Below are positions 1 to 7,482 of a DNA stretch of 54,113 bases, piece by piece. The DNA is taken from contig NZ_LN831278.1 in assembly GCF_900069005.2 (NCBI RefSeq), forward strand, positions 693,643-747,755, read 5' to 3'. Positions within the stretch are counted from its first letter, which is position 1. Each line of letters starts with the position of its first letter. The notes under the pieces are model-generated. The model worked only from the letters and a program-made list of their open reading frames with translations, was not told the origin of the DNA and made no database searches. A program made the position numbers and the translations under genes. The DNA comes from Paenibacillus sp. GM2. GTDB taxonomy: Bacteria; Bacillota; Bacilli; Paenibacillales; Paenibacillaceae.

Positions 1-371
1 CCGCAGCGGCGGAGCCCGGTGAAGGGGCCGGCCTGCCGGACGGCCCGGCGATGGACAGGCTCGCTGCTGCACTAGGCGGTGCGGGCGTACTGGCCGCCCC
101 GGAGGGAGCCCTGATGGAAGCGGAGCATACATTCAGCCATATTCATTGGAATATGCGCGTCTTTCGCTTCCAGCAGGTGAATGGCCGTGGCGGCGAGCTG
201 ACGGCCGTGGCGGAGTCCGCTTCCGCTTATGAAGCGGATGATAATGTGAACGGTCTGAGCCCAGATCCTGACCGGGCCGAATATCGCTGGATTACGAAGA
301 AGGATATGGGAGAGCTGGCTTTCCCTAATGTTTTTATTCGCATCCTGAACCAATACTTCTCTACAAGATAA
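1..371 (+). CDS. mutY: MutY adenine glycosylase, C-terminal part only
   Basis: The reading frame is open from base 3 and ends with TAA at 369-371, so the gene starts before the window. About 120 residues are visible. They match the C-terminal NUDIX-like domain of MutY, which recognises 8-oxoguanine opposite the adenine that is removed in base-excision repair. Diagnostic features are the HTFSHIHWNMRVF segment and the terminal YRWITKKDMGELAFP segment. The Ala/Gly/Pro-rich stretch at the left edge looks like an interdomain linker. The catalytic helix-hairpin-helix and Fe-S part lies outside the window. The downstream gene is convergent, with a hairpin between the two. Assignment is by motif and is fairly secure for a fragment. 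Confidence 0.85.
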   Translation, partial: AAAEPGEGAGLPDGPAMDRLAAALGGAGVLAAPEGALMEAEHTFSHIHWNMRVFRFQQVNGRGGELTAVAESASAYEADDNVNGLSPDPDRAEYRWITKKDMGELAFPNVFIRILNQYFSTR

Positions 372-404
372 GGCTGGCGCAGAGCCAGACCGCCGCCGGT
401 TATG

Positions 405-463
405 ACAAGAAGCAGTCCAGGCAGGACATTCGATGAATGTCTTCAGCCGAGGCTGCTTCTTGT
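405..463. terminator. Hairpin between convergent mutY and small gene
   Basis: An 11-base arm at 405-415 (ACAAGAAGCAG) pairs perfectly with 453-463. Inside it sits a second hairpin at 425-441 (GACATTC-GAT-GAATGTC). The structure lies between two convergent genes and could end transcription from both sides. There is no long T-run, so it may work only weakly. Confidence 0.45.
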
Positions 464-528
464 TATGACGGAGCGTATTCATACATAGCCCATAGCCGCG
501 TATATGGCGCAGGTAGAGTAGAACTTCT

Positions 529-744
529 TTAGTCGCCAATCATGCGATTTTCGACACTTTTCATCGTATTCTGCTGATCCGGCTCACGGTGCTGGTCCGG
601 ACTGGCCTGGCCCGAATCGACAGGCGTATCACCGCTGACATTACGGGCGAAGTTAGTGAACTGTGCTTTATGCTGATCCTGTTTATGTTTGGCTTTGAGC
701 AGCTCCTGTGGATCATTGCTAAGGTTCGAATGGTTATTGTCCAT
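529..744 (-). CDS. Small hydrophilic hypothetical protein
   Basis: A 71-residue protein that I do not recognise. It is very polar, rich in Asn, Gln, Asp, His and Lys, with no Cys and no membrane segment. It looks largely helical at the N-terminus (LLKAKHKQDQHKAQF) and disordered after that. A good SD (GGAGGAA) sits about 6 bases ahead of the ATG at 744, which supports real expression. It is transcribed towards mutY and away from the acetyltransferase gene. The upstream region shared with that gene is 458 bases long and rich in dyads. Proteins of this size and composition in spore-forming Firmicutes are often sporulation or stress proteins, but nothing in the sequence proves that. Confidence 0.6.
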   Translation of the reverse strand: MDNNHSNLSNDPQELLKAKHKQDQHKAQFTNFARNVSGDTPVDSGQASPDQHREPDQQNTMKSVENRMIGD

Positions 745-1018
745 TAATTATTTCCTCCATCCATGGTGTGATTGGGTGAGATCTATGGTTAACCTGCCGG
801 TTCATTCATTAGTATGTGTAATTTGCCAATAAATTAAAGATGATCCTCAAATGGATTAAACCAATGAGGCTGTTACTTTGAATTTGAACAAAAATTTGTT
901 TCTTTCAGAGGTATAATAGACATTGTAAGTAGAGTGTTAAAATGAGAGATAGGTTATTAAACAAGCAGATTAAAACAGTTTCATTTCCGTTAATGGAAAT
1001 AAATGAGGGTTAAATCAA

Positions 1019-1046
1019 TGTAAACGCTTAATATAAAGCGCTTTCA
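1019..1046. promoter_or_regulatory. Two abutting inverted cre-like sequences
   Basis: TGTAAACGCTTAAT at 1019-1032 and, on the opposite strand, TGAAAGCGCTTTAT at 1033-1046. Each matches the CcpA consensus TGWAARCGYTWNCW at all positions but one (A where C is expected near the end). Their head-to-head arrangement without a gap is unusual. CcpA binding is an inference. Confidence 0.35.
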
Positions 1047-1140
1047 GAAGAAAAATGGTGTATTTCCACGATAAATATGCTTTAATGGACAAAGAGACTA
1101 TTTTTTCTCGATTTTTGTCTGATTTCAATTGTTTCAGTTT

Positions 1141-1166
1141 TGTAAAAATGGGAGGACATTTTTACA
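1141..1166. promoter_or_regulatory. Perfect inverted repeat ahead of acetyltransferase
   Basis: TGTAAAAATG (1141-1150) and CATTTTTACA (1157-1166) are exact reverse complements around the 6-base loop GGAGGA. It ends 36 bases before the chosen start codon. It could be an operator, or an RNA hairpin exposing an SD-like loop. Confidence 0.45.
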
Positions 1167-1202
1167 TAATCTATCTTGCGAAAAGAAAAGGGAGATCATA
1201 GC

Positions 1203-1643
1203 ATGCGTATTCGTTCCTTTCAGTTGAGTGATGCTAATCAAGTGATGGAGCTTTTGCAAGTGGCCTTATCGGAAGATTGTTGTGAAGACACAAAGCGGGC
1301 ATTTGCCAGGCAATTGTCTTGGGACTCAGACTTAATTGTAATTGCTGAAGTGGACGAGGAAATCGTTGGTGTTTTGATCGGTACAATCGACAATAATGTA
1401 GGTTGTATCTACCGTACGGTTGTTCATCCGGATTACCGTCGTCAAGGTATAGCAACCGGGCTTGTGAGCGGCATGGAGCAGCGTTTCAAACAGCGCAAGG
1501 TTTGCAAAATTGTGATTGCCGGAGACGAACATAATAAAGCAATCGCACCTTTGTATGAGACTTTGGGGTACGGCGCCAGCAAATTTTTGGAGGCGTTCCA
1601 GAAGCTTAGCATTGCTGCTGTTCAATCCTTGTCAGGATCATAA
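1203..1643 (+). CDS. GNAT family N-acetyltransferase
   Basis: A 146-residue GNAT-fold acetyltransferase that would move an acetyl group from acetyl-CoA to an unidentified amine. The acetyl-CoA-binding loop is clear in VVHPDYRRQGIATGLVSGME, preceded by the usual central strand (EIVGVLIGTI) and followed by the C-terminal ALYE-like LYETLGYG. The ATG at 1203 is chosen because AAAGGGAG at 1187-1194 sits 8 bases before it; an upstream TTG at 1176 has no such site. The gene stands alone with a long 5' region containing several dyads, so regulation is likely. Substrate is unknown; small single-domain members act on proteins, drugs or polyamines. Confidence 0.8.
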   Translation: MRIRSFQLSDANQVMELLQVALSEDCCEDTKRAFARQLSWDSDLIVIAEVDEEIVGVLIGTIDNNVGCIYRTVVHPDYRRQGIATGLVSGMEQRFKQRKVCKIVIAGDEHNKAIAPLYETLGYGASKFLEAFQKLSIAAVQSLSGS

Positions 1644-1832
1644 GAAATTAGGCGTTTTTTGATTTTTTTATAAAGAATATCCAATATTGATATTTTTAGG
1701 CATGTCTGGCTACCCGTTGCAAAAGGGGACTGGATATGCTTTTCTATTATATAGGGATTTTACACGGCTTAGAAACAAGAAGCATTCGGCTGTGTTGAAG
1801 CTCAGTTACTGCCCAAAGCTGGAGGGAGAAAC

Positions 1833-2273
1833 GTGAGGGAAATGTCGATTTATACGGATGGCGCTTGCTCGGGGAATCCCGGCCCAGGGGGATGGGGAGC
1901 CATTCTTTTATATAAAGGGCATCGCAAAGAACTGTCCGGCGGCGAGAAGCTGACCACAAATAATCGGATGGAGATCCAGGCTGTGATCTCGGCGCTTGCC
2001 GAGCTAAAGGAGCCATGCAAGGTAAAGGTGTACAGTGATTCTGCTTATGTGGTCAATTGCTTCCAGCAGGGCTGGATTCAGGGCTGGTTGAGGAATGGCT
2101 GGAAGAACAGCAAAAATCAGCCGACCCAGAACAAGGATCTATGGCAGGAATTATGGCGTTTAATGGGCATCCATCGGGTGGAGTACATCAAGGTTAAGGG
2201 ACATAGCGATAATGAATTGAACAATCATTGTGATTTTCTCGCCCGTGAAGCGATTAAACGCTTATCTGAATGA
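1833..2273 (+). CDS. rnhA: Ribonuclease HI
   Basis: This 146-residue protein cleaves the RNA strand of RNA-DNA hybrids, removing primers and R-loops. The full catalytic set is visible: Asp9 (YTDGACSGNPG), Glu47 (NNRMEIQAV), Asp69 (YSDSAYVV), Asp134 (NHCDFLAR), plus the flexible His124 (KGHSDNE). The basic-handle region (NGWKNSKNQPTQNKDLW) typical of the E. coli-type enzyme is present. Length fits the family. GTG at 1833 is chosen because GGAGGG (1821-1826) precedes it by 6 bases; ATG at 1842 is the alternative. The end overlaps the region just before queG, so the two are probably cotranscribed. Confidence 0.93.
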   Translation: MREMSIYTDGACSGNPGPGGWGAILLYKGHRKELSGGEKLTTNNRMEIQAVISALAELKEPCKVKVYSDSAYVVNCFQQGWIQGWLRNGWKNSKNQPTQNKDLWQELWRLMGIHRVEYIKVKGHSDNELNNHCDFLAREAIKRLSE

Positions 2274-2296
2274 CAGAACATCGAGGAGGGACAAGC

Positions 2297-3487
2297 ATGG
2301 AGCTGAAGACAAGCGCCAATTTAACAGGTAGAGCGGTATGGGACAAGCTGAAGCGGGAGATTATTGAAGCGGCTCCATCGCTTGGAATTGATGATATCGG
2401 GTTTGCTACCGCGGACCCGTTTTTGTCGTTGAAGTCGGTGCTGCTTGACCGTCGAGCCAAGGGTTATGAATCGGGCTTCGAGGAGCCTGATATTGATAAA
2501 AGGGTCTACCCCGAGCTGACGCTGGAGCAGCCAGCTTCTCTAATCTCCATCGCGGTGGCCTACCCGTCCAAGCTGGACAATCCGCCAAAGTCGGAGCCGG
2601 GACAACGCCGAGGTATTCTTGCCCGGTCGGCATGGGGGGAAGATTATCATCTGGTGCTGCGCAGAGCGATGGCCAACCTGGAGGCGTTCATTCGTGAGCG
2701 TGTGCCGGATGCCCGTCTGGAGAGCATGGTGGATACAGGTGCCCTGGTGGACCGTGCTGTTGCTGAGCGAGCAGGCATCGGGTTCAAGGCCAAAAATTGC
2801 GCCATTATCTCGCCCAAATGGGGTTCATGGATTTATTTAGGCGACATGATTACGAATATTCCCTTTTCGCCAGATACACCGGTAACCGAGGATTGCGGCG
2901 AGTGTACGAAATGCATTGATGCTTGCCCGACAGGAGCGCTGGTCGGTCCCGGGGTGCTAAACGCTCAGCGATGCATTTCTTTTCTGACGCAGACCAAGGG
3001 GTTCCTGGACGAGGAGTTCATGGTGAAGATCGGCAATCGCTTGTATGGCTGCGATACCTGTCAGATCGTCTGTCCGAAGAATAGAGGGAAATCATGGAAC
3101 CATCGGCCTGAGCTGCAGCCTGACCCAGAGACTGTGAAGCCGCTGCTGCTGCCGATTCTCGATCTGAGCAACCGGGAGTTCAAGGAGCGGTTCGGAAGCA
3201 GTGCAGCCGCATGGCGCGGCAAGAAGCCGATCCAGAGGAATGCGCTGATCGGGCTTGGCAACTTCAAGGATCGCTCTGCGGTACCGAAGATAGTAGAGGT
3301 CATGCTTAAGGATCCGCGGCCTGTTATACGGGGAACAGCGGCCTGGGCTTTGAGCCGCATAGGCGGTCAGGAAGCGCTGGACGGCGTGCAGCGGGCGCTT
3401 GCGGTGGAGCAGGATGAAGAAGTTCTCCAACGGCTCCAACGCGCCGAGCATAAGCTGCTGGAGGCGGAGGAAGCTCATCTCAATTGA
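2297..3487 (+). CDS. queG: Epoxyqueuosine reductase
   Basis: 396 residues. QueG carries out the last step of queuosine synthesis, reducing epoxyqueuosine to queuosine in tRNA using cobalamin and two 4Fe-4S clusters. The catalytic Asp146 lies in the VDTGALVDRAVAERAGIG signature. Cluster ligands are visible as CGECTKCIDACP (Cys200, 203, 206, 210) and Cys225 with CDTCQIVCP (252, 255, 259). A HEAT-repeat tail at about 310-385 (AVPKIVEVMLKDPRPVIRG) is usual in Firmicute QueG. ATG at 2297 is preceded by GAGGAGGG with 6-base spacing; an in-frame ATG at 2270 inside rnhA lacks an SD. Other queuosine genes are not in the window. Confidence 0.93.
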   Translation: MELKTSANLTGRAVWDKLKREIIEAAPSLGIDDIGFATADPFLSLKSVLLDRRAKGYESGFEEPDIDKRVYPELTLEQPASLISIAVAYPSKLDNPPKSEPGQRRGILARSAWGEDYHLVLRRAMANLEAFIRERVPDARLESMVDTGALVDRAVAERAGIGFKAKNCAIISPKWGSWIYLGDMITNIPFSPDTPVTEDCGECTKCIDACPTGALVGPGVLNAQRCISFLTQTKGFLDEEFMVKIGNRLYGCDTCQIVCPKNRGKSWNHRPELQPDPETVKPLLLPILDLSNREFKERFGSSAAAWRGKKPIQRNALIGLGNFKDRSAVPKIVEVMLKDPRPVIRGTAAWALSRIGGQEALDGVQRALAVEQDEEVLQRLQRAEHKLLEAEEAHLN

Positions 3488-3594
3488 TTTATGCTTAAAG
3501 TCGGCGGCCCGATGACCGATATTTCTTTATGAGGGTCTAAGTAAAGAAAGATTTAGTCAGCGACAATATGGGATGGCTACCGAGGGGGATATTC

Positions 3595-4632
3595 ATGAGA
3601 TTTATAAGTGTTGAGGACATTGAGCCCGGACAGATACTAGGAAGAACCGTATATTCGGCGAATGGGACAGTGCTGCTGTCGGAGGATATTCAGCTTACGG
3701 TTTTTATGATCAATACTTTGAAACGGGTTGGTGTCACTATGCTGTACATCAAGGATCCCGGATTCGAGGATATTGAAATAGACGATGTACTCAGTGAACC
3801 AACGAAGCAGGCTGTGTTCAGGGATATGAGCGAGACGATGGAAGCGATTCGCTCGGGCAAGGACTGGAGTCCACGCAAGGTAGGCGTCGCTGTGGATTCG
3901 CTTCTGACAGATGTTCTGAACAATAAAGAGGTGCTGATCCAGCTTACGGATATTCGTACTAATGACAATGCGGGTTATATGCATGCGGTGAATGTTGCTT
4001 TGCTGTCAACCATGATCGGTCTGAATCTGGGCCTGAATTACTCGCAATTGAAGGATCTGGCTATTGGTGCGCTGCTTCATGATATTGGGAAATCTGTGCC
4101 TTTGCCAGAAGGGGCAGATGCGGAAAACATGAAGAATCATCATACCTGGCGCGGATTTGAAATATTGAAGAATAAGCGCGAATTTAACCTGATGATTGCC
4201 CATACAGCGCTGCAGCATCATGAGCGTCTGAATGGCAGCGGGCTGCCGCGTGGTCTGGATGAAAGTCATATTCATCTGTATCCGAAAATTGTAGCTGTCG
4301 CCAATATGTACGATAATCTGATCGCGGGTGGCGAAGGGAGCGGAGGCCGTCCATTGCTTCCCCATGAGGCTTGTGAACGACTGATGGCTTGCTCTGAGCA
4401 AGAGCTGGATCATGATGCACTCGTCGAGTTCACGAGGATTGTGTCCGTCTATCCGAATGGCTCATCGGTTCGACTGTCCACGAAGGAGATTGGTGTCGTT
4501 GTTCGACAGCATAGAGGGCTGCCGGGCAGGCCGGTCATTCGCATCGTTCATGGAACGAGTGAGGCGATGGAAGTGAAGGAATTGGACCTTGCTACAGAGA
4601 CTACCACTTTTATTGAAGCGGTTTTGGCTTGA
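3595..4632 (+). CDS. HD-GYP-type protein with altered GYP motif
   Basis: 345 residues. HD-GYP proteins hydrolyse cyclic di-GMP. The N-terminal 90 residues resemble the small domain often found before HD-GYP (ISVEDIEPGQILGRTVYS). The metal-binding core is present: His130, HDIGK at 162-166, an HH pair at 181-182 and HHERLNGSGLP at 208-218, with a later Asp in VANMYDN. The signature GYP triad reads GLP here, so activity could be changed or lost. The C-terminal 60 residues form a small beta-rich extension. The start at 3595 has AGGGGG 6 bases upstream. The gene stands between queG and the YneF-like gene with gaps of about 100 bases on each side. Confidence 0.8.
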   Translation: MRFISVEDIEPGQILGRTVYSANGTVLLSEDIQLTVFMINTLKRVGVTMLYIKDPGFEDIEIDDVLSEPTKQAVFRDMSETMEAIRSGKDWSPRKVGVAVDSLLTDVLNNKEVLIQLTDIRTNDNAGYMHAVNVALLSTMIGLNLGLNYSQLKDLAIGALLHDIGKSVPLPEGADAENMKNHHTWRGFEILKNKREFNLMIAHTALQHHERLNGSGLPRGLDESHIHLYPKIVAVANMYDNLIAGGEGSGGRPLLPHEACERLMACSEQELDHDALVEFTRIVSVYPNGSSVRLSTKEIGVVVRQHRGLPGRPVIRIVHGTSEAMEVKELDLATETTTFIEAVLA

Positions 4633-4730
4633 ATACTGCAGTGGCGGAATGCTATTATATGTTGAGTAACTCTAGCTATGCATGAGGTACATGATGAAAT
4701 TCGAAGATTGGGTACGGGGGGAGTCCGGGA

Positions 4731-4961
4731 GTGAATATTGCAATTCCTATTATTACTTTAATCGTTGGTTTGGTTGGTGGCTTTGCGATCGGCGTCTTTT
4801 ATCTGAAGAACCAGCTTACGAAGATGCAGAATGATCCGCAAATGCTGCAAAAGATGGCCAAGCAGATGGGCTACAATCTCAATAACAAGCAGATGCAGCG
4901 CGCGCAGCAAATGATGAAAAATCAGCCGCCGACTGTAGCTGGGAAGAAGAAGAAGAAGTAG
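4731..4961 (+). CDS. YneF family (UPF0154) small membrane protein
   Basis: 76 residues. One N-terminal transmembrane helix (IPIITLIVGLVGGFAIGVFYL) is followed by the strongly conserved NDPQMLQKMAKQMGYNLNNKQMQRAQQMM segment of the YneF/UPF0154 family, here with a Pro/Lys tail ending in five Lys. Function is unknown. The start is GTG with a GGGGGGAG site 8 bases upstream. The basic cytoplasmic tail could contact nucleic acid or phospholipid, but that is a guess. Family identity is fairly certain from the helix and the MGYNLNxKQ-type motif. Confidence 0.85.
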   Translation: MNIAIPIITLIVGLVGGFAIGVFYLKNQLTKMQNDPQMLQKMAKQMGYNLNNKQMQRAQQMMKNQPPTVAGKKKKK

Positions 4962-5021
4962 AACTAACGGCCTCAGGCCTGGCAATACAGTGACGCAGCA
5001 ATTCAGCAGCTTAGCAGCTCG

Positions 5022-5083
5022 GATCTCTACGGGTCTGTGAGGTGAGGTTGCCATATTGTATTCTTATGTGACCCGTAGGATCG
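5022..5083. promoter_or_regulatory. Long stem in the folE leader
   Basis: CTACGGGTC at 5027-5035 is exactly complementary to GACCCGTAG at 5070-5078, and outer GATC tetramers at 5022-5025 and 5080-5083 extend the stem past a one-base bulge. The loop is 34 bases. It lies about 105 bases before the folE start. I do not recognise a known riboswitch. Confidence 0.4.
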
Positions 5084-5187
5084 GGGGAGGCTAGAGCTAT
5101 TTTCATCCAGACTCTCCAGAGCTAACGAGGGCTGAATTAATGCGCACGAAGTTTTAGTGGATTGGAATGAAAGGAGGAGGCGCTATA

Positions 5188-5781
5188 ATGTCAGGATTAA
5201 AGGATTACGTAAATGCACATGTGGGTGAAAATCGGGAAAAGGTTGAATACCATGTTCGCGAAATTTTGAAGTTGATTGGTGAAGATGTTGAGCGGGAAGG
5301 GCTTATCGAGACACCGGCCCGCGTGGCCCGAATGTATGAGGAGATCTTTGCCGGGTATGAAATAGATCCTCGCGATGTACTGGGAGTAACCTTCGAAGAA
5401 GATCATGAGGAACTGGTTATCGTCAAAGATATCGTATATTTCAGCCAATGTGAGCATCACATGGCGCCTTTCTTCGGCAAGGCACATATTGGTTATATTC
5501 CAAGTGGAAGAATTGCCGGACTTAGCAAGCTGGCCCGGCTGGTGGAAGCGGTGACTCGCAGACTGCAGGTTCAGGAGCGGATTACTTCGCAAATCGCCGA
5601 CATCCTGGAGGAAGTACTTGAACCGCAAGGTGTGATCGTTGTCGTTGAGGGCGAGCATATGTGCATGTGTGCCCGCGGTGTGAAGAAGCCGGGCAGCAAG
5701 ACCATTACCTCGGCAGTAAGAGGTACCTTCCGAACCGATGCTGCTTCCAGAGCAGAGTTTTTATCTCTAATTAAAGAATAA
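5188..5781 (+). CDS. folE: GTP cyclohydrolase I
   Basis: 197 residues. This zinc enzyme converts GTP to 7,8-dihydroneopterin triphosphate, the first step of folate synthesis. Zinc ligands are visible as Cys88 and His91 in [13 protein letters not shown] and Cys159 in [42 protein letters not shown] and VRGTFRTD are family signatures. Length is typical of the short Bacillus form. ATG at 5188 is chosen because AAAGGAGGAGG lies 7 bases upstream; an ATG at 5167 is upstream of that SD. The preceding 226 bases contain a long stem that may regulate the gene. The gene is convergent with the dismutase gene. Confidence 0.95.
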   Translation: MSGLKDYVNAHVGENREKVEYHVREILKLIGEDVEREGLIETPARVARMYEEIFAGYEIDPRDVLGVTFEEDHEELVIVKDIVYFSQCEHHMAPFFGKAHIGYIPSGRIAGLSKLARLVEAVTRRLQVQERITSQIADILEEVLEPQGVIVVVEGEHMCMCARGVKKPGSKTITSAVRGTFRTDAASRAEFLSLIKE

Positions 5782-5958
5782 TAGATTTTCATGATCAATC
5801 CTTCAGTATATCTGCCCAACAGCGAATGAACGCTGCTATGGAACGGTGTACTGGAGGATTTTTGTTATTTTGTATTGGAGCGGCCCGCCTACTGATTCAA
5901 TATCGTGGATATTGCAAGGAGAACGGGCAGGATCGGAGCTTGAATAATCTGCAGCCAT

Positions 5959-5985
5959 AAAAAAAGCAGCCGCTAGAAGGGCTGC
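5959..5985 (-). terminator. Terminator of the superoxide dismutase gene
   Basis: On the minus strand GGCAGC...GCTGCC-type arms (5966-5971 with 5980-5985) close over the stop codon and are followed by seven T. It may also act on folE transcripts coming from the other side. Confidence 0.75.
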
Positions 5986-7346
5986 CATTTTAATTTCTTC
6001 GCTTGCTCGAACCGCTTGGCGACCGCCGGCCAGTAGACGACATTCCACCAATCCTCGATATATTTCGGACGCTCGTTCTGATGCTTTAGATAGTAGGCAT
6101 GTTCCCATACGTCCAGAACAAGCAGCGGAACGACATCCCATTGGGTCAGGTTCTGATGCTTCTCGGCTGTGAGTATTTCCAATCTGTGGCTGCGCGGGCT
6201 CCAGACCAGGATCGCCCAACCGCCGCCTTCTACCTTTTCGGCAGCCTTTGAGAATTGATTCTTGAAGGCATCATAGCTGCCAAAATCACGCTTGATATAC
6301 TCTAACAGCTCTCCTTCTGGTTTGCCGCCGCCTTTCGGATTCATAATATCCCAGAAGATTGTGTGCAAATAATGGCCGGCGCCATTGAAGGCGAGCTCCC
6401 GTTCCCAATGCTTTACCAGATCGAAATTGCCTGATTTCCGGGCATCCTGCAACTTTTTCTCGGCTGTATTCAGGCCGTCTACATAAGATTTGTGATGGAT
6501 ATCGTGATGGATGCGCATGGTCTTCTCATCAATATAAGGCTCCAGAGCATTATAAGCGTAGGGCAGTGGCGGCAATGTATGTTTGCCGATCGGGACGGGA
6601 TGCTCATTATCGTTTGGCGGATCATCGGGTTTAGCCGGATTAGCTTGATTAGGCGAGTTTATCGGGGTGACTGAATTCACCAGGCTGCCGCCGCTTTGTT
6701 CTTTGCGGATATCAGAAGAGACAGCAGCTTCTTCGGATATACTGGCAGTCACATCGTTGTTTTCCGTATTGTCTCGGTTGGGGACATTTTCTGGAGAAAT
6801 AGAGATGTCCGCCTGCAAATTTTGCTCTTCAGGGAGAACTTCGGGTCTGGGGCGAGCTGTATTTTCTGCTGTGGAGAAGGGATCGTTGGAAGATTTATTA
6901 TCCATCATATGTGCAGGATGGTGTGGGGCATTTATGCTTTGGGCCTTCAGCAGGTAATGTTCCGATTCCTGGATGATGTGCCGTAGTAAAGCCTGTGCAT
7001 GTGGATTGGACTGTACAGCAGCGCTATGATCGAGAATATAATGCAGCTGCCTGATGAACTCATGGGATTGGCGGCAGGAGACATCAAGCAGCTTCTCGAC
7101 CTCTTTCATAAAATGGGGATCTGAGGTTGCATGGGTGTTGCCTAAAGCATGATGCAAGAGACGGCTTGCTTCCTCCTCCGTTCCACGGAATACATGATTC
7201 CATTCTTCAAGCAGTTTGACGTATTCCGGCTCCAGTCCGGGAATAGCCGCTTTAATTAATTGCGTGTGCCTGGCTTCCTGGCGCTTCCAGCAGTAGATCT
7301 CTTCCAGAATACGCACAGGCAGATAGGGGCCATAAATGAATAGCAT
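5973..7346 (-). CDS. Superoxide dismutase with N-terminal helical domain
   Basis: 457 residues in three parts. Residues 1-145 are a His/Glu-rich all-helical domain (EEIYCWKRQEARHTQ, HHALGNTH, ESEHYLLKA) resembling DUF2935-like metal-binding bundles. Residues 146-255 are a Pro/Asn/Ser/Glu-rich disordered linker. Residues 256-457 are a Mn/Fe superoxide dismutase. Its four metal ligands are His280 (MRIHHDIHH), His328 (GAGHYLHTIFW), Asp412 and His416 (LDVWEHAYY). The usual Asn before the second ligand is replaced by Leu327. This resembles the long SodF type of Bacillus, but with a much longer front. The enzyme converts superoxide to oxygen and peroxide. No signal peptide is seen. It stands alone with a strong terminator. 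Confidence 0.85.
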   Translation of the reverse strand: MLFIYGPYLPVRILEEIYCWKRQEARHTQLIKAAIPGLEPEYVKLLEEWNHVFRGTEEEASRLLHHALGNTHATSDPHFMKEVEKLLDVSCRQSHEFIRQLHYILDHSAAVQSNPHAQALLRHIIQESEHYLLKAQSINAPHHPAHMMDNKSSNDPFSTAENTARPRPEVLPEEQNLQADISISPENVPNRDNTENNDVTASISEEAAVSSDIRKEQSGGSLVNSVTPINSPNQANPAKPDDPPNDNEHPVPIGKHTLPPLPYAYNALEPYIDEKTMRIHHDIHHKSYVDGLNTAEKKLQDARKSGNFDLVKHWERELAFNGAGHYLHTIFWDIMNPKGGGKPEGELLEYIKRDFGSYDAFKNQFSKAAEKVEGGGWAILVWSPRSHRLEILTAEKHQNLTQWDVVPLLVLDVWEHAYYLKHQNERPKYIEDWWNVVYWPAVAKRFEQAKKLKWQPF

Positions 7347-7438
7347 TCATTAACCTCCTCGGTCGTATGTCATTATACTTAGTTTATTACCGAGGCAGGT
7401 TGGACTATACTAAAAATTTCCAACGATTTGAATATAAA

Positions 7439-7477
7439 GAGGTGGTTCAAAAGAGCCGAAAACCGGACTTTTTGGAC
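7439..7477 (-). repeat. Short copy of dispersed repeat with FAAAAAGTCCGG-type ends
   Basis: Between the hydrolase and dismutase genes. Read on the minus strand it starts GTCCAAAAAGTCCGGTTTT and ends CTTTTGAACCACCTC. The same end sequences bound the longer repeat at 36320-36408, so this looks like an internally deleted member of one family. It may also serve as a weak terminator for the hydrolase gene. Confidence 0.5.
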
Positions 7478-7482
7478 AAGCA

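Larger units (their letters stand above)
745..1202. other. Dyad-rich intergenic region without a gene
   Basis: 458 AT-rich bases separate two divergent genes. A TATAAT-like box lies at 912-917. Three dyads are visible: a TCATTTCC/GGAAATAAATGA hairpin at about 980-1009, a pair of inverted cre-like sequences at 1019-1046, and a perfect 10-base inverted repeat at 1141-1166. I see no coding remnant. Confidence 0.6.

Noticed and set aside
72..539. 155-residue minus-strand frame opposite mutY
   Set aside because: Antisense to mutY and through the intergenic hairpin; no SD or conserved features.
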